Of a stretch of DNA of 64,000 bases, positions 51,976 to 62,465 are shown piece by piece. The stretch spans positions 2,865,546 to 2,929,545 of the forward strand of contig CM030942.1 in assembly GCA_018136815.1 (NCBI GenBank), written 5' to 3'. The notes beneath the pieces are model-generated. The model had not been told where the DNA came from. It ran no database searches and was given only the letters and a program-made list of their open reading frames with translations. Each line of letters begins with the position of its first letter. Position 1 is the stretch's first letter. The position numbers and the translations under genes were made by a program. The DNA comes from Isochrysis galbana. Lineage: Eukaryota; Haptophyta; Isochrysidales; Isochrysidaceae.

Positions 51976-52550
51976 GCCCCTCCGCCACCGTCGCCTCCAC
52001 CGCCCTCACCGCCGCCTCCCTCACCGCCACCGCCTTCACCGCCGCCTCCCTCGCCACCGCCGCCTTCGCCGCCGCCTCCCTCGCCACCGCAGCCTTCGCC
52101 GCCGCCGCCTTCATTCACCGCCGCCGCCTTCGCCGCCGCCGCGCCGCCGCCGTCACCACCGCCTCCCTCGCCGCCGCCGTCACCACCGCCTCCCTCGCCG
52201 CCACCGCCTTCACCGCCGCCTCCCTCACCGCCGCCTCCCTCACCGCCGCCTCCCTCACCTCCGCCACCCTCACCACCGCCGCCGTCTCCGCAACCACCAT
52301 CAATCACCACCGCCTCCCTCACCGCCGCCGCCTTCTCCCCCGCCTCCCTCCCCGCCACCGCCTTCACCGCCACCGCCCTCCCCGCCACCGCCTTCACCAC
52401 CGCCGCCCTCGCCTCCGCCTCCCTCACCGCCGCCTCCCTCACCGCCGCCTCCCTCACCGCCGCCTCCCTCACCGCCGCCTCCCTCACCGCCGCCTCCCTC
52501 ACCGCCGCCTCCCTCACCGCCGCCTCCCTCACCTTGCCACCCTCACCACC
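51976..52550 (+). repeat. CCGCCTCCCTCAC minisatellite, frame encodes (SPPPP)n
   Basis: About 570 bp of CCGCC/CCTCCCTCACCG units; the right part (52417-52533) is a nearly perfect 15-bp array. One frame (51845-52600) gives His/Arg-rich and then SPPPP repeats like algal extensin-type wall proteins. There is no signal peptide, other domain or splice context, so a satellite is the safer call. Confidence 0.8.
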
Positions 52551-52551
52551 G

Positions 52552-52612
52552 CCCGTCTGATGCAGCAAGGGCCTGTCTGACGCAGCAAGGGCCTGTCTGA
52601 CGCAGCAAGCAA
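52552..52612 (+). repeat. 24-bp tandem repeat, 2.5 units
   Basis: GCAGCAAGGGCCTGTCTGAC with a 4-base linker repeats directly after the proline minisatellite. Confidence 0.8.
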
Positions 52613-53332
52613 AACCCGCCAAAGTGTCTATGCTCAGGTGTCTGGAGGAAGGGGCGTCTGTAGTGAAATGGTGTTTTGTGTCCGCTTAGCGTTTTCGCAC
52701 ATAACGTTACTTTATACCCGCGATGGATCTCACACAGCTCTCGCTCGTCCCTCCTCGGAGCGCTCTCCATGCGCCGCCACGTCATGCGTGACGAGGAGGC
52801 CGCTGGAATTTTCATCAAGGGGGGGGCACGCACTAGTAACCATGCATCCCCTTGCTCACAGGAGCGCCCTCATGGTGAGCTAGGCCCGGTGTCCTAGGAC
52901 CGAGCTTTTTTGTATTTGATGTTGCTCGGCCAGAGTCCCCACGGGAGGGGAAGAAACCCTGAGGGAAAGGAGACCAAATGAAGGCAAGCCGCCTGATTCT
53001 CGTCGTTCCGCGTTCTCATCTCTCATCGGTCCTCGATTGTTCGTAACTTCTCGGTGCGTCGCTCATCACGTCTTCCGTCTTGGTTCGGCGTTTGGCGCGC
53101 GGCTCTCCATCCATTCGGATTTATTGTTTCATTCGCTCTTCGGATTTATTGTTTCATTCGCTCTTCGGATTTATTGTTTCATTCGCTCTTCGGATTTATT
53201 CGCTCTTCGCTCTTGGCTCATTCGGTCTCGTTCAGGATTGCTCTTCTGCCTTTCTCGTGGCTTGCTTGGAGCTCTCCGCTATCCGATAGGTTCTCTTCTT
53301 TCCCTCGCGGGACGCTCGATCCTAGCAGGGGG
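52613..53332. other. repeat-bearing intergenic region
   Basis: No gene. Contains the block at 52951-52994 shared with 32994-33038 and a 25-bp tandem array (CGGATTTATTGTTTCATTCG plus linker, about four units, 53118-53200). Confidence 0.5.
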
Positions 53333-53741
53333 GTGTCGCATTCGCGAATCGACACTCGTTAGGCTTCTCTTCGTCGTTCGGCATTTATCGTTATAATTCT
53401 CTCGCTCTCGTTCTCGGTCAAAAGCTTCGCTTGAACGCATAGGATCTTGGGTTGTGGAGCGTCCTCTCTCTTGCTCTCGAAGAGAAGGGAAGTTTCCCCA
53501 CCTTTCTTCATCCTAGGCGCCTCGCGAATAGGTTTAATTCGCTATCTTCCCCGCGCTTCTCTATCTACTTCAGTGATTGCAATCAGGTTTAATTTGCAAT
53601 CTCTTCGCATCTCCCCCTTAGGCCCACCGCATCTCTCTCGTCTTATTCGATAAGTCTTTTGGAATCCTGTGCGGCAGGATTGCCCCTCGTTTCCGTTATG
53701 GTGCGATTCCCCTTCCAGACGGGATCGCCGACAGATCGCCA
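53333..53741 (+). repeat. dispersed repeat family B, longest copy
   Basis: Combines the parts seen at 15674-15953 and at 37468-37641, showing that they belong to one unit of at least 400 bp. Starts GTGTCGCATTCGCGAATCGA and ends GATCGCCGACAGATCGCC. Confidence 0.8.
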
Positions 53742-53777
53742 CGCCTTAAATTTCCACAAGAGAAAGAAAAGCAGTGT

Positions 53778-54074
53778 TCATGTTTGTTTCTTTTTGCGCG
53801 CGGCCAACATTGCCTTCGCTTCGTCGGTGAGCAGCATCTTGTCTGTTTTGGAAAGGCGCCACACCTTAAATTTCCACAATAGAAAGAAAAGCAGCAGGGT
53901 CAGTGCGACTCCCACTCCAGCTCCAACTCCGATTCCTTTAACTTTATCCGCCATGAATCCAATTAGGATTGATGGCACGATAATGAATAAGGACCAGGCA
54001 ATAATGGGAACTATTAATTTCTTGAGCTCCTCCACCTCATATTCACCACGCTTATAGTATAGGTATACCAACAT
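53778..54074 (-). CDS. small AT-rich ORF, two-TM protein of foreign composition
   Basis: 98 residues: MLVYLYYKRGEYEVEELKK, then two hydrophobic helices (LIVPIIAWSLFIIVPSILIG and GVGVALTLLLFFLLW) and a basic tail. Lys/Ile-rich with A/T-ending codons, unlike host genes. Not recognised. A 33-bp stretch within it (CTTAAATTTCCACAATAGAA and following) is repeated just downstream at 53748, so duplication has occurred at its 3-prime end. It sits directly next to family B. A mobile or viral origin is conceivable. Confidence 0.45.
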   Translation of the reverse strand: MLVYLYYKRGEYEVEELKKLIVPIIAWSLFIIVPSILIGFMADKVKGIGVGAGVGVALTLLLFFLLWKFKVWRLSKTDKMLLTDEAKAMLAARKKKQT

Positions 54075-54319
54075 GACGTGCCCTTGTTGTTATGCAAGAA
54101 AAAAAGTTCACACTCGAGGAAGCGTGTCCGAGTCAGGGGCCAAGTTGGAAACGGGAGGCACAAACGAAACACAAGACGTCTTCCGCTTGATGGGTCCCCG
54201 TGTTTATGTTTGTCTGCGCGCGGTCAACTCCCGAGTTAGGGGCGAAGTGAGGGGTCAGTAGAAATTATATACCTATAAAGCCGGGAGGGGCGTGACAAAA
54301 AAAAGGAACCTCGAGTTGC
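54075..54319. other. spacer
   Basis: Anonymous; 54190-54230 repeats, with changes, the GTGTTTATGTTTGT and GCGCGCGG(T/C)CAAC pieces seen near 53775-53810. Confidence 0.35.
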
Positions 54320-54705
54320 ACCCTCTCAAGCAGAACCTACGAAGAACAGGCCTGGACAACAACGAAAGTGAGCAAGTCCCAAGAAAGAACCGGAACCCAA
54401 CAAGAAACAACAAGCCTTGCAAGAAGCTAAACAAGCCTTCTTAAGGCGCCCCGAGAGCCTGAGACAAGCGCGCAGCGAGCAACAGGCGACCTGACTCCTT
54501 TGGGTCAAGATTGCCCGAAAGGAGGAAACCTGGAATCTAGACCTGACAGACAGGCGCTAGAAGGAACGAAACGAGAACTCGAACTCTAGATCGCTAGGGA
54601 CGAACCCTACCAACCTAGAAGTACCTGAGCTTCACCGTGTGGCCGCACGGCGAAGGACCTGAAGACAAGAGCCTGGAAATCGCATCATCTAGGATGAATG
54701 CGACA
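54320..54705 (+). repeat. dispersed A-rich repeat family E, copy 1
   Basis: About 385 bp matching 60245-60695 in the same orientation. Shared blocks: CAAGCCTTGCAAGAA, GACGAACCCTACCAAC, CTGAGCTTCACCGTGTGGCC and GAGCCTGGAAATCGCA. Confidence 0.8.
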
Positions 54706-54713
54706 CACCTCTG

Positions 54714-54815
54714 TGAAGTCGTCTCCTCCGCCGCGCCTGCCGCCGGCATGCATCCTTCCTCATTGCCCTCAGGCCTCAGGCCCTATGGGCCATACCAATT
54801 CGTCAATTTCTTGCC
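54714..54815 (+). repeat. dispersed repeat family F, copy 3
   Basis: GTCGTCTCCTCCGCCGCGCC, TTCCTCATTGCCCTCAGG and GGCCCTATGGGCCA as at 16613 and 46400; follows family E directly. Confidence 0.7.
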
Positions 54816-55719
54816 GCAGAACAAGCAGGTCTTGTCCTTGCCACGATTCTTCGCACGCGCGTCCGCCTCGATCACAGTCGACCACTCCAGCGCTGAGGAC
54901 TTGAGCCGCTCAACTGGCGCCGTGCCCCACGGATGCAATCCCGCCTGCAAGCGACGAGAGGGACAACAGAGGATATTGTGAGATTTTGTGAGGTAGCCGC
55001 TACATCCACCGCGCACACACGGCATGGCTGCCGCCGACTGTGCGAAGGTGCGCGAAGGTGGGAACCCGTGGGAACGCCCTTGTCAAGCGAGGGGCACACC
55101 TCCACGGAGTCTGAGCCTAGGTCTGAGCTCATGCTAGACAGGGACATGCTGACAGATGTCCCTGCTGAGCTGTCGCCACGTCGGCATGTCGGCCTCGCGC
55201 CAACCGCCAAGCGCTTCGCTTCGCGCCACTTTTATTTTCTATTTTATTTTTTTCATTTGTTATGCCCTCACTGCCAGGTCTACCGGGTTGGACCGCCAGG
55301 TCGCCCCGACCAGGCGCCAGGTCGCCAGACCTGGCGCCAGACCTGGCGGAACAACTTAGCCCGAGCCGTCCAATCCCCTCTGCCTGCGCCGTCTCCACCT
55401 CGCAATGCACACCTGCAGGGCTAGGGCGAGGCGAGCATCCTCCACCTCTTGCACTGTGAAGTGGCGCGTGGGCATCTCGCGGGAGGGGCCCAACAGTGCG
55501 CGCGCTCTCTTTCAACCACTTGTTGGGGCCAAAGAAGCGATTTTACATTTTATGGAGCAGTTGCAAGAGCCCTCCACAGAACTATTTCATATTTCAAGCC
55601 CGTTCTTTCAATCTTCCCTAAGACCCCGTAGAACGTAGAAGACCTCTTATGAAGAGATTCCAAGAGGAGAAAGAGAGAGCCGGTGAGGCCATCTGGCGGC
55701 GGGGTGCGTCGAGCACCCA
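54816..55719. other. intergenic region
   Basis: No gene supported. The minus strand at 54783-54860 encodes a short CLFCGKK zinc-knuckle-like end within repeat DNA. The palindrome cluster at 55280-55350 is listed separately. Confidence 0.35.
55280..55350 (-). repeat. CCTGGCGCCAGG palindrome cluster, copy 2 (inverted)
   Basis: Overlapping AGACCTGGCGCCAG palindromes ending GGCGGAACAACTTAG, the reverse of the left edge at 51450. Confidence 0.7.
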
Positions 55720-58700
55720 ATGCGGTGTCCGCCAGCCATCGTTGGGATGGGCAGTCTGTTCCGCTTCCCTGAGGGGATGCGCGTGTCTGCTCGCAGGCTG
55801 AGCAGTAGTCTCAAGCTTCTCGCATCTCATTCGAGCCGCTCGCCGCTGGTCCCTCACCCGATGAAGAGCTCTGTCGCAGGAGTTCTTCATGGGCGGCCGT
55901 ACCCTCGTCTCGATGCTCTTCCCTGCAATCTCTCAGCCATCTCTACCACTCAGAAGCGGCCGCGAACGATCGATGGGATCACATTCCCAATGTTTTCAGA
56001 CGCAGGAGCAGACACAGGAAGCTGTGAGCCGTCGTGATGCCCGCCGGATCGCTCTCGCATCCTGCCCCTTGCCCGAGTGGTGATGGTGGTGGTCGGGCTC
56101 TCCAACTCGCCGTCGGGCAGCCACTGGCTGGTCGTCACGCTCTGCACGTCTGCGCATGAGATGCGATGCCATCGCATTACCATTGGTTTTGGCCTCGACC
56201 CTCTCGCAGGCATAGCTGGGCGTACTGCGGAAGAGCACGAGGCTGAGCACGAACATCTTGTGCGCCTGTGCCAGCACTTTCTTGTACAGGTGAGACGCCT
56301 CTCTCTGATGACTGATTTTGCATCGACAATTCTCAGCGCGTGGTTTGCACAGCCAGAGCGTAGGATATATCCTTGTCACCTCGCTTGCCTGAATGGACGA
56401 GAGCAGTATTCGGCGCTCGAGGACGCGCGGCCGCCACAAGCGGATCGTGTTGGAGGCCTGACATGCACTGAGGCTCCGCACTCGAGCCCCAAATACGAGC
56501 TCTTCCCGTCATTCGGGTTCGATCTTACCGTCTTTTGGCTCGCGTACGCTACGAAATACTCACGCCCGTGCCCATGGTGCCCCTTCTGATTTGCAGCCAC
56601 CGCCAGCTGATGCCAACTTCTTCACTGCCGACCTTGGTGGACTCGGAGCACTGCGGTGGGAGAAGCATGCTGAGGTACACTTAGTGCTCTGGGAAAGCCA
56701 CGGGCATCGAGGATTTGGCCGACTGCCCAACCCTAATGCTTGAACGACCCCTTCCACCACTAACCCTCGATGTGCTTAGATCACCACTTACACTTTCATC
56801 CGCACTGAACTCTCTCCGTCCGAGGCTGCCTCGCCATTTGACAAGGGCAGCCTAGCACTCACCGGAGTACCTGACTGGTGGCTGAATTCTATGCCTGGCT
56901 TCGTGATTTCGGCCGTCCATGCCACGGTCATCGCTGAGGTACGTCCAACATGGCGGCATGTAGTTTTGAAAAGCTGTTGCTACTTCTAAGGGGTTGCCGT
57001 CGGAATCAGGGGGCCTTGACTTTTTCTTCCATGTGCTGCGCGAGCAACCTTTGTACATCTGGCTCTCACAGCCAAGCAACCACATCCAACTATTTCAGCT
57101 CGGTGCACGCTGCTGAGCGTGTGTTCGCTCGGCCGTGGCCATCAGGAGCCTGACTCTACATCGACCATCGATATACGCCAGTACTCGCGACATTTCAACC
57201 GATCAAACTTCATCACAGCATCAACAGCCGGTGAGGAGCCATGGGGGCCATACTTGCCCTCCTCGAGAGCAGTGCTCGTGGCTGCTGTTGTAGCCTTTGC
57301 GATATCTTGATCGTACGCCAACCCTTCGACCTTTGGATCACTCCCGTAGATGGTGGCGCATTTCGTGCCATATCTGATTGGCGTGAGCATGAAGACGGCT
57401 TCGTGAGGCTGATCGTGCAGGTGCAAGGCGAGCGCGATAGCGATCGCCCTTTCCCGGCGAACGCACTATTCTTGCGTGGCGCTCGCCCTGAGTGACTACG
57501 TGCGCTGTTGATCCAAACACTGTGCTCGCTGCCCTAGGCCGTCCCTTCGTGGTGGCGCGATCATGCTGCCGTTGCAATGCCCACCGCAGCAAGCCTCCAG
57601 ACTGTCCGTCAAGGCTTAGCAAATCAAGCCGCTGGGCAACGCACTGCGGCCGGCAAGGTGCGCGCAAACGAAGGGCATGCATAGTGGTTGGAGATTCTAC
57701 CTCGAGCATACCACCTTCTGTACGCTGGGCCTTATTGCGTGGCAAAGCGGCTCAAGGCTAGCTCTTCAAAGAGAGCGTTGTCTCTTGAACGCCATCGAGC
57801 TCGTCTGGTGGCATGCAGGAGAGTTGGGCAGCACCTACTACCAAAGCGCTCACAAATTCGGACTTGCATGGATGTCGCCAGGTGGTCCAGCGGCTAATTG
57901 AGATGGAAAAGTATCGTGTCCTTGCTCTGATGGCTCAGCCTCTTGCGACTCAGGTGTGTGTGCGGGTGATGGCACGCGGCACCAAGATGACGATTCCCGG
58001 CTTTATTGTTTCCCTCTCTGGGGTGACAATCAGGTATCTCCTCGCGTCGACACCTTGAACTCCGAGCTACAGTCCATCACGTCTGAGATGCATGCTCTTG
58101 GCGCTTCCGATCTAGCGGGGCAGCGGGCCTTGCTGGAGCGGCTGACACGGCTGACCACCTCGGCGTTACGGATACAGGTGAATGCCCGGCCGTGCCTACG
58201 GAAAGGTTGCCCGAAGGCGACGCCGACAGAAATGATGCCCAACACGAAATAGATGCGGACTGGTACGTGCCCGCTGTGGCTAAGATTCTTTCCACTTCCG
58301 AATGCAGTCGACGGCGCAGTATCGCTTCTCTGCTGCATCGGCGTACGCCAAAATTGTTGGAGATCGTATTGACTTCCTCCGGCTCGAACGTCTGGAAGGA
58401 GCGCCCTCGATGTCCTCGTTCCTTCTAGCTGCGCTGTCGCCAGCCATGAGGACGTGCGTCCCAGGCTTGCTGCCCTTCACAAGTTTATTTTGTATCGCAG
58501 CAACCTTCCACTCGAGCGCTTGAGTTCCCGGGAAGTATTGTTCAAAGAGATTTCGCCGCCAACCTTGCTCTTCAGTTGCCACGCTGTATCGGCACGGCTA
58601 GACGCCATCGCCGACACTTCTCGCCTTACAATCAACTTGCTACGAGCAACGCTCACAGTGGAGCAGCAAGTGTGTCGCCCATTTGTTTGCATTCTCACCT

Positions 58701-59419
58701 CGCTGGGCAGTACAGCGGTTAACGGACACCTCTAAATCCAACAAATCGCGAGTGTCAGAGCGGCATCCATTGTGATGGCCCTCATTGCTACTCCTTCTAC
58801 ACTACTATTTCTACACAAGCAGTCCTTTTGGGCAGCATGCACCAATTGAGCATTGAGTGGACACATATGTTCGAGCTTCTCTTTGATGTTGTGAGTTCTA
58901 ATATGCCTTCCGCCCATCGCTTCTTCTAGGCCCAGAATATGGCTCAGCTTCGCCAACTGGAGTCCACTGCACGGACTCAGCTTCTTCTTCAAGAGTCTGT
59001 CGAAGGACTTTCCGTGGTTGCCATCACGTATTATGCAGCGGGAGTGATCGGCTACGCTGCAAAGGGGGCCCACTCGGTGGGATACTTGCCGATTCCACCG
59101 GAGGTGAGCAACTCTGAATTCCCCGCCCATACCCCTTGAGTCCGAACGGCTACGAAAGCCTTACCCTACAGCGCGTGTTTACATGAGTCATTGCACGTTC
59201 TTCGCCCCCGTCTAGCCGGACAAGAATGTCAAATTGGCCGGATCGGCCACTTGGCGAATCTCTCTGCGTCCAAACTAGAGGCGGCTATTCTTGCCCCTTC
59301 TCGCCTCGGTGATGCAGGTTGCCCTAGGGGGCTCCATTCCACTCATTGGTCTTGGCGTTTATTTCTTCCTCCATCGGCTCAAGAGTACAGTCTTGACAGA
59401 TCCGCACAAGGGAAAGTGA
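55720..59419 (+). CDS. DUF3422 family membrane protein, thirteen exons
   Basis: Exons: 55720-56023, 56210-56289, 56597-56674, 56780-56938, 57146-57230, 57350-57420, 57538-57657, 57882-57953, 58034-58177, 58308-58453, 58576-58669, 58936-59103, 59318-59419. Every join keeps phase (about 540 residues), and the order of motifs follows bacterial DUF3422: HPMKSSVAGVLHGRPYPRLD, DLGGLGALRWEKHAE-ITTYTF, PDWWLNSMPG, DGGAFRAISDWREHEDGF, VVQRLIEMEKYRVLALMAQP, YRFSAASAYAKIVGDRI, SPAMRT-CHAVSARLD, LLLQESVEGLSVVAITYYAA and a final hydrophobic GGSIPLIGLGVYFFLHRL. The family has no known activity; in bacteria it is predicted to be membrane-anchored through two C-terminal helices, both present here. The first 45 residues are Arg/Ser-rich and could be a targeting peptide. 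Introns are 80-307 nt, all GT-AG. The start is the first ATG of the open frame; a different upstream start is possible. Exon 7 is the least certain. Confidence 0.85.
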
Positions 59420-60244
59420 GGGCACATCTGAGCGCTGGGGCACTCAACTAGCGGATACCTCTTCCTAGCCGCCTTTGGCGGACGCAATGATGTGTCCGGT
59501 TGAGCATGTGGGAGCATGTTGGTGTCGAATAGACCTGTGGGACACCGCACCACGGCGGTGCTCCTTCTATAGCACTGCCGCTATCAGTTTTGCGCATGGA
59601 AGTCTCGCGCACACGTCAATCGCTATCATCGGCTATTGCGGCTGCGGTATGACGTTAAGACGCTAGAAATGTAGTAAATAATTGCAATGTTTTATACTAG
59701 CCAACCCCATTAGCTAATTGGACACAACGTTTCAGTCCTGGAATCCCGTCATGCCTGACGAGCCAGGTGTGCGTTGACAGCTCTTCCCCCGAGCGTAGGG
59801 ATCGGATCGGGATGGTGGATGGTGGTGGTGGTGGGCCGTGGCGTTCGGGCCCACCGCCCGCAATGTTCTCCGCCAAGGTTTGAAGGACGGGGACCTCTGA
59901 CCCTGAATAGCAACCAAGGGGGAGAAACACCAAAGGGGCCAAGAGCTTGCATGCATCAACTTGCATCAAGGGGAAAGATTCCCTCACCCGCAAGAAACGA
60001 GCCTACACCGATCTCCAAGCTCCAAGGCGAGATGGCAAATTAAACCTAAATAAACCTTGGCAACCACGAGTGGATAGTGGATAGCGATAGAGCAACCGAC
60101 TCGCTCACCAAACAAACACCTTGACCGAGAAGAAAGAAGCACAAGAACCTACAAGCTGCACAAGCTAAGTAAGGGTAGTGGACCTAGAGAACGTGAGAGG
60201 AAATTTCCGCACGCCAACGCGAACGCCAAACGCGGGAAGACAAC
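59420..60244. other. 3-prime flank with an inverted retroelement 3-prime end
   Basis: 59697-59770 is the inverted copy of the retroelement terminus seen at 10.2 and 31.7 kb. 59940-60244 is A-rich and leads into family E. No gene. Confidence 0.5.
59697..59770 (-). mobile_element. retroelement 3-prime terminus, inverted copy
   Basis: Minus strand: TGGCTCGTCAGGCATGACGG, then a decayed middle and AATTAGCTAATGGGGTTGGC, as in the two plus-strand copies. Confidence 0.65.
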
Positions 60245-60695
60245 GAAATCCTAACCAGGCCAAGCAGACAGAACCTAGGAAGAACAGGCATCATATGGAC
60301 GACAACGAAAGTTCAAGTCCCAAGCAGAGAACAGGAACCCAACGAGAAATGAAAAGCCTTGCAAGAAAGAAGCTAAACAAGCCTACAAGCCTTCACAAGG
60401 CACAAGGTACCCTGAGACCCTGAGAGCCTGAGGCAAGAGCACAGCGAGCGACAGGCCACCTGGCTCCTTTGGGTCAAGATTACCCGAGCAAGAAAGGAGA
60501 AAACCTGGATTCTAGACGACAAACACGCTAACGCTAGAAGGAACGAAACAATAACCGGAGAATTCTAGGTCACTAGGGACGAACCCTACCAACTACCAAC
60601 CTAGATGTACCTGAGCTTCACCGTGTGGCCGCACGGCGAAGGACCTGGAGATGAGAGCCTGGAAATCGCAACAACATCTAGGATTAGGATGAATG
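60245..60695 (+). repeat. dispersed A-rich repeat family E, copy 2
   Basis: Same blocks as 54320-54705 in the same orientation, with several small insertions. Confidence 0.8.
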
Positions 60696-60714
60696 CGACA
60701 CTCTTCCTCCTCTC

Positions 60715-61025
60715 TCTCTCCCCCCTACGGCTCGGGGCCCATGGCGCGCGCCTGCGACCCCCCTTCAGGTCCCTAGGTGGCCTGCAGGGGCCTGGGAGCT
60801 CAGCTCAGGGGGCAGGTGAGGCTGGGCCATAGCCTTAGCCTCTCTTGCCTCTCCCTCGTTGGCTCTCCGCGCCCTTGCAGGTCGACGGGATCGCCGGCTG
60901 GTGGCTGGGCGCTCCTAAGCTCCGGACTCCTGACCAGGGAGGTCTAGAGGGGGGGAGGAAGGGTTGGTCAGAGCGATGGGCTGGCCAGCGAGGGCCAGGG
61001 CGTGCGATCAAGGCGTGTCTGCCAG
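60715..61025 (-). repeat. dispersed repeat family G, inverted copy
   Basis: Reverse complement of about 30990-31275, with CAGGCGCGCGCCATGGGCCC at one edge. Confidence 0.7.
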
Positions 61026-61220
61026 GGAATCTAGAGCGCTCGACTGCCCCAGAATGCTCGCTCGAAGGCCGCGGCCCCCGACCCAGAACCCTCGAGATTC
61101 CCTATAGTAGTATTTAAAAGGGGAGGGCACACATAAGGGTAGCGGAATGTCGCCAGCAATGTTCTGTTTCTAGCTTGCGAGAAGTCGAGAGAGATCACGC
61201 GGCACAGCCTCGCCGACGGA

Positions 61221-62229
61221 ATGTGCGGCTCGCTGGTGGTGGCGCTGCTGCTGTTGCTCTGCTCGGGCTCGGAAGGGCTCGGCATTGGGCGCGTGGGGCA
61301 TGGGCGCACACGTACAGTACGCATGAGTGCTGCCGATGCCGAAGCCCTCGCCTCGGCCGTCCAGGCTTGCATGGCGATGAAGGCCTCGGAGATCAAAGCG
61401 GAGCTCGATCTACGTAAGATCCCACACGATGATCTTTTCGAGAAGGCGGAGCTTGCGTCGCGCCTTGCTCGCGCCCGTATTGCCGGTGCGGTGCATTTCG
61501 ACACCCCTGTGACTCCTCTCCTTTTCACACGCTTCATACCTAGAGCCTCTCGCACAGCGTCTGCGCCAAGCACTCAGCATTGATTGGCCTGAGCCTTTCA
61601 CTCTGACCAGCGCAACATGTCAGCTCTGCGCGGGCCAATTCTCGAGGAACACCCTGACGCAGTGCTAGGTAGTATCCTGATGGTTTTGTACCCCATGGCG
61701 CTTGGTGCAGGTCGTGCTGATCCCAACATTCTCGACTCATTCAATAGGGCTTCTATGGAGAGTGCTTGGGACGCCAGTGGTGCTCAAGATGACATAGCTG
61801 CATCGCCGGCTGCTCGTGGTGAGAACGCCGATGCTAGTGTCGCCGTCGAGGACGTGACAGCCTCAGACGGATCTCTCCCCGGCGGAATGCAACCTGAACA
61901 GCTGCAGGCACTTGCGAATGATCCAGAAGTGATGGCAATGCTACGCAACCCCAAAATGCAGGAAGTGTTGCGTGAGGTGTGTGGCCCACGGCCTGCTTGG
62001 GCGAGGCGCTTGACGTTGCCTACGAACACGCCTTCATCAGTGCCTGTTGACTTTGCTTGGCTCTGGTATTTTGTCGACCATGTCACCGTCGGCAATTCAC
62101 TGCTCGCTTCTGCTCTGATTTCCTTAGGTTATGGCAAATGGCCCCGAGGCGTTACAGACCAAATTCAAAGACGATGCCGAAGTTCGTGAGATGCTCAAGA
62201 AGGCCGGCACGCTCTTTGGTCTTGAGTAA
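61221..62229 (+). CDS. plastid-type protein with SAP-like and Sti1 (TIC40-like) domains, three exons
   Basis: Exons 61221-61485, 61711-61976, 62128-62229; introns 225 and 151 nt, phases agree; about 210 residues. A signal peptide (LVVALLLLLCSGSEG) is followed by a basic GRTRTVRMSA stretch, which together look like a bipartite plastid-targeting sequence. Next is a SAP-like helix-turn-helix (MKASEIKAELDLRKIPHDDL, then FEKAELASRLARARI). After an acidic linker the C-terminus has NDPEVMAMLRNPKMQEVLRE and VMANGPEALQTKFKDD, the Sti1/Hop DP-repeat pattern, closest in memory to the C-terminal domain of TIC40, a co-chaperone at the inner plastid envelope that helps Hsp93/ClpC-type motors. TIC40 identity is an inference; other Sti1 proteins fit too. 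No TM helix beyond the signal peptide. The ATG at 61221 is the first in frame. Confidence 0.75.
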
Positions 62230-62371
62230 TTGGTTTCGCGATAGTGATTTGATGCAATAAGAAGAACTCTGTCTTTTCACATTTTGTGTTCTCGACTATT
62301 TGAGTAGCGTTTATTATTTTACTAGTACTACTAGTAGTATTATACATTGGATACGCTATTGATAGCTCATA

Positions 62372-62465
62372 ACTAAGCTTATACTCGGTTGCCTCATGGG
62401 GGCGCACGAGCCCCCACCTCTCTCCACTCCTCCCCCGCTGTGGGGGAGGAACCACCCACCCGCCT
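62372..62465 (+). repeat. dispersed retroelement-like 5-prime module, third copy
   Basis: AACTAAGCTTATACTCGG, then CATGGGGGCGCACGAGCCCC and GGGGGAGGAACCACCCAC, as at 2566 and 30870. Confidence 0.65.

Noticed and set aside
54783-55025. Minus-strand ORF ending CLFCGKKLTNWYGP
   Set aside because: It lies in repeat family F; one C-x2-C pair alone does not support a zinc-finger gene.
59210-59282. Possible extra exon between the last two exons of the DUF3422 gene
   Set aside because: An acceptor is present (CGTCTAG), but the only donors break the phase of the final exon, and the family pattern does not need it.
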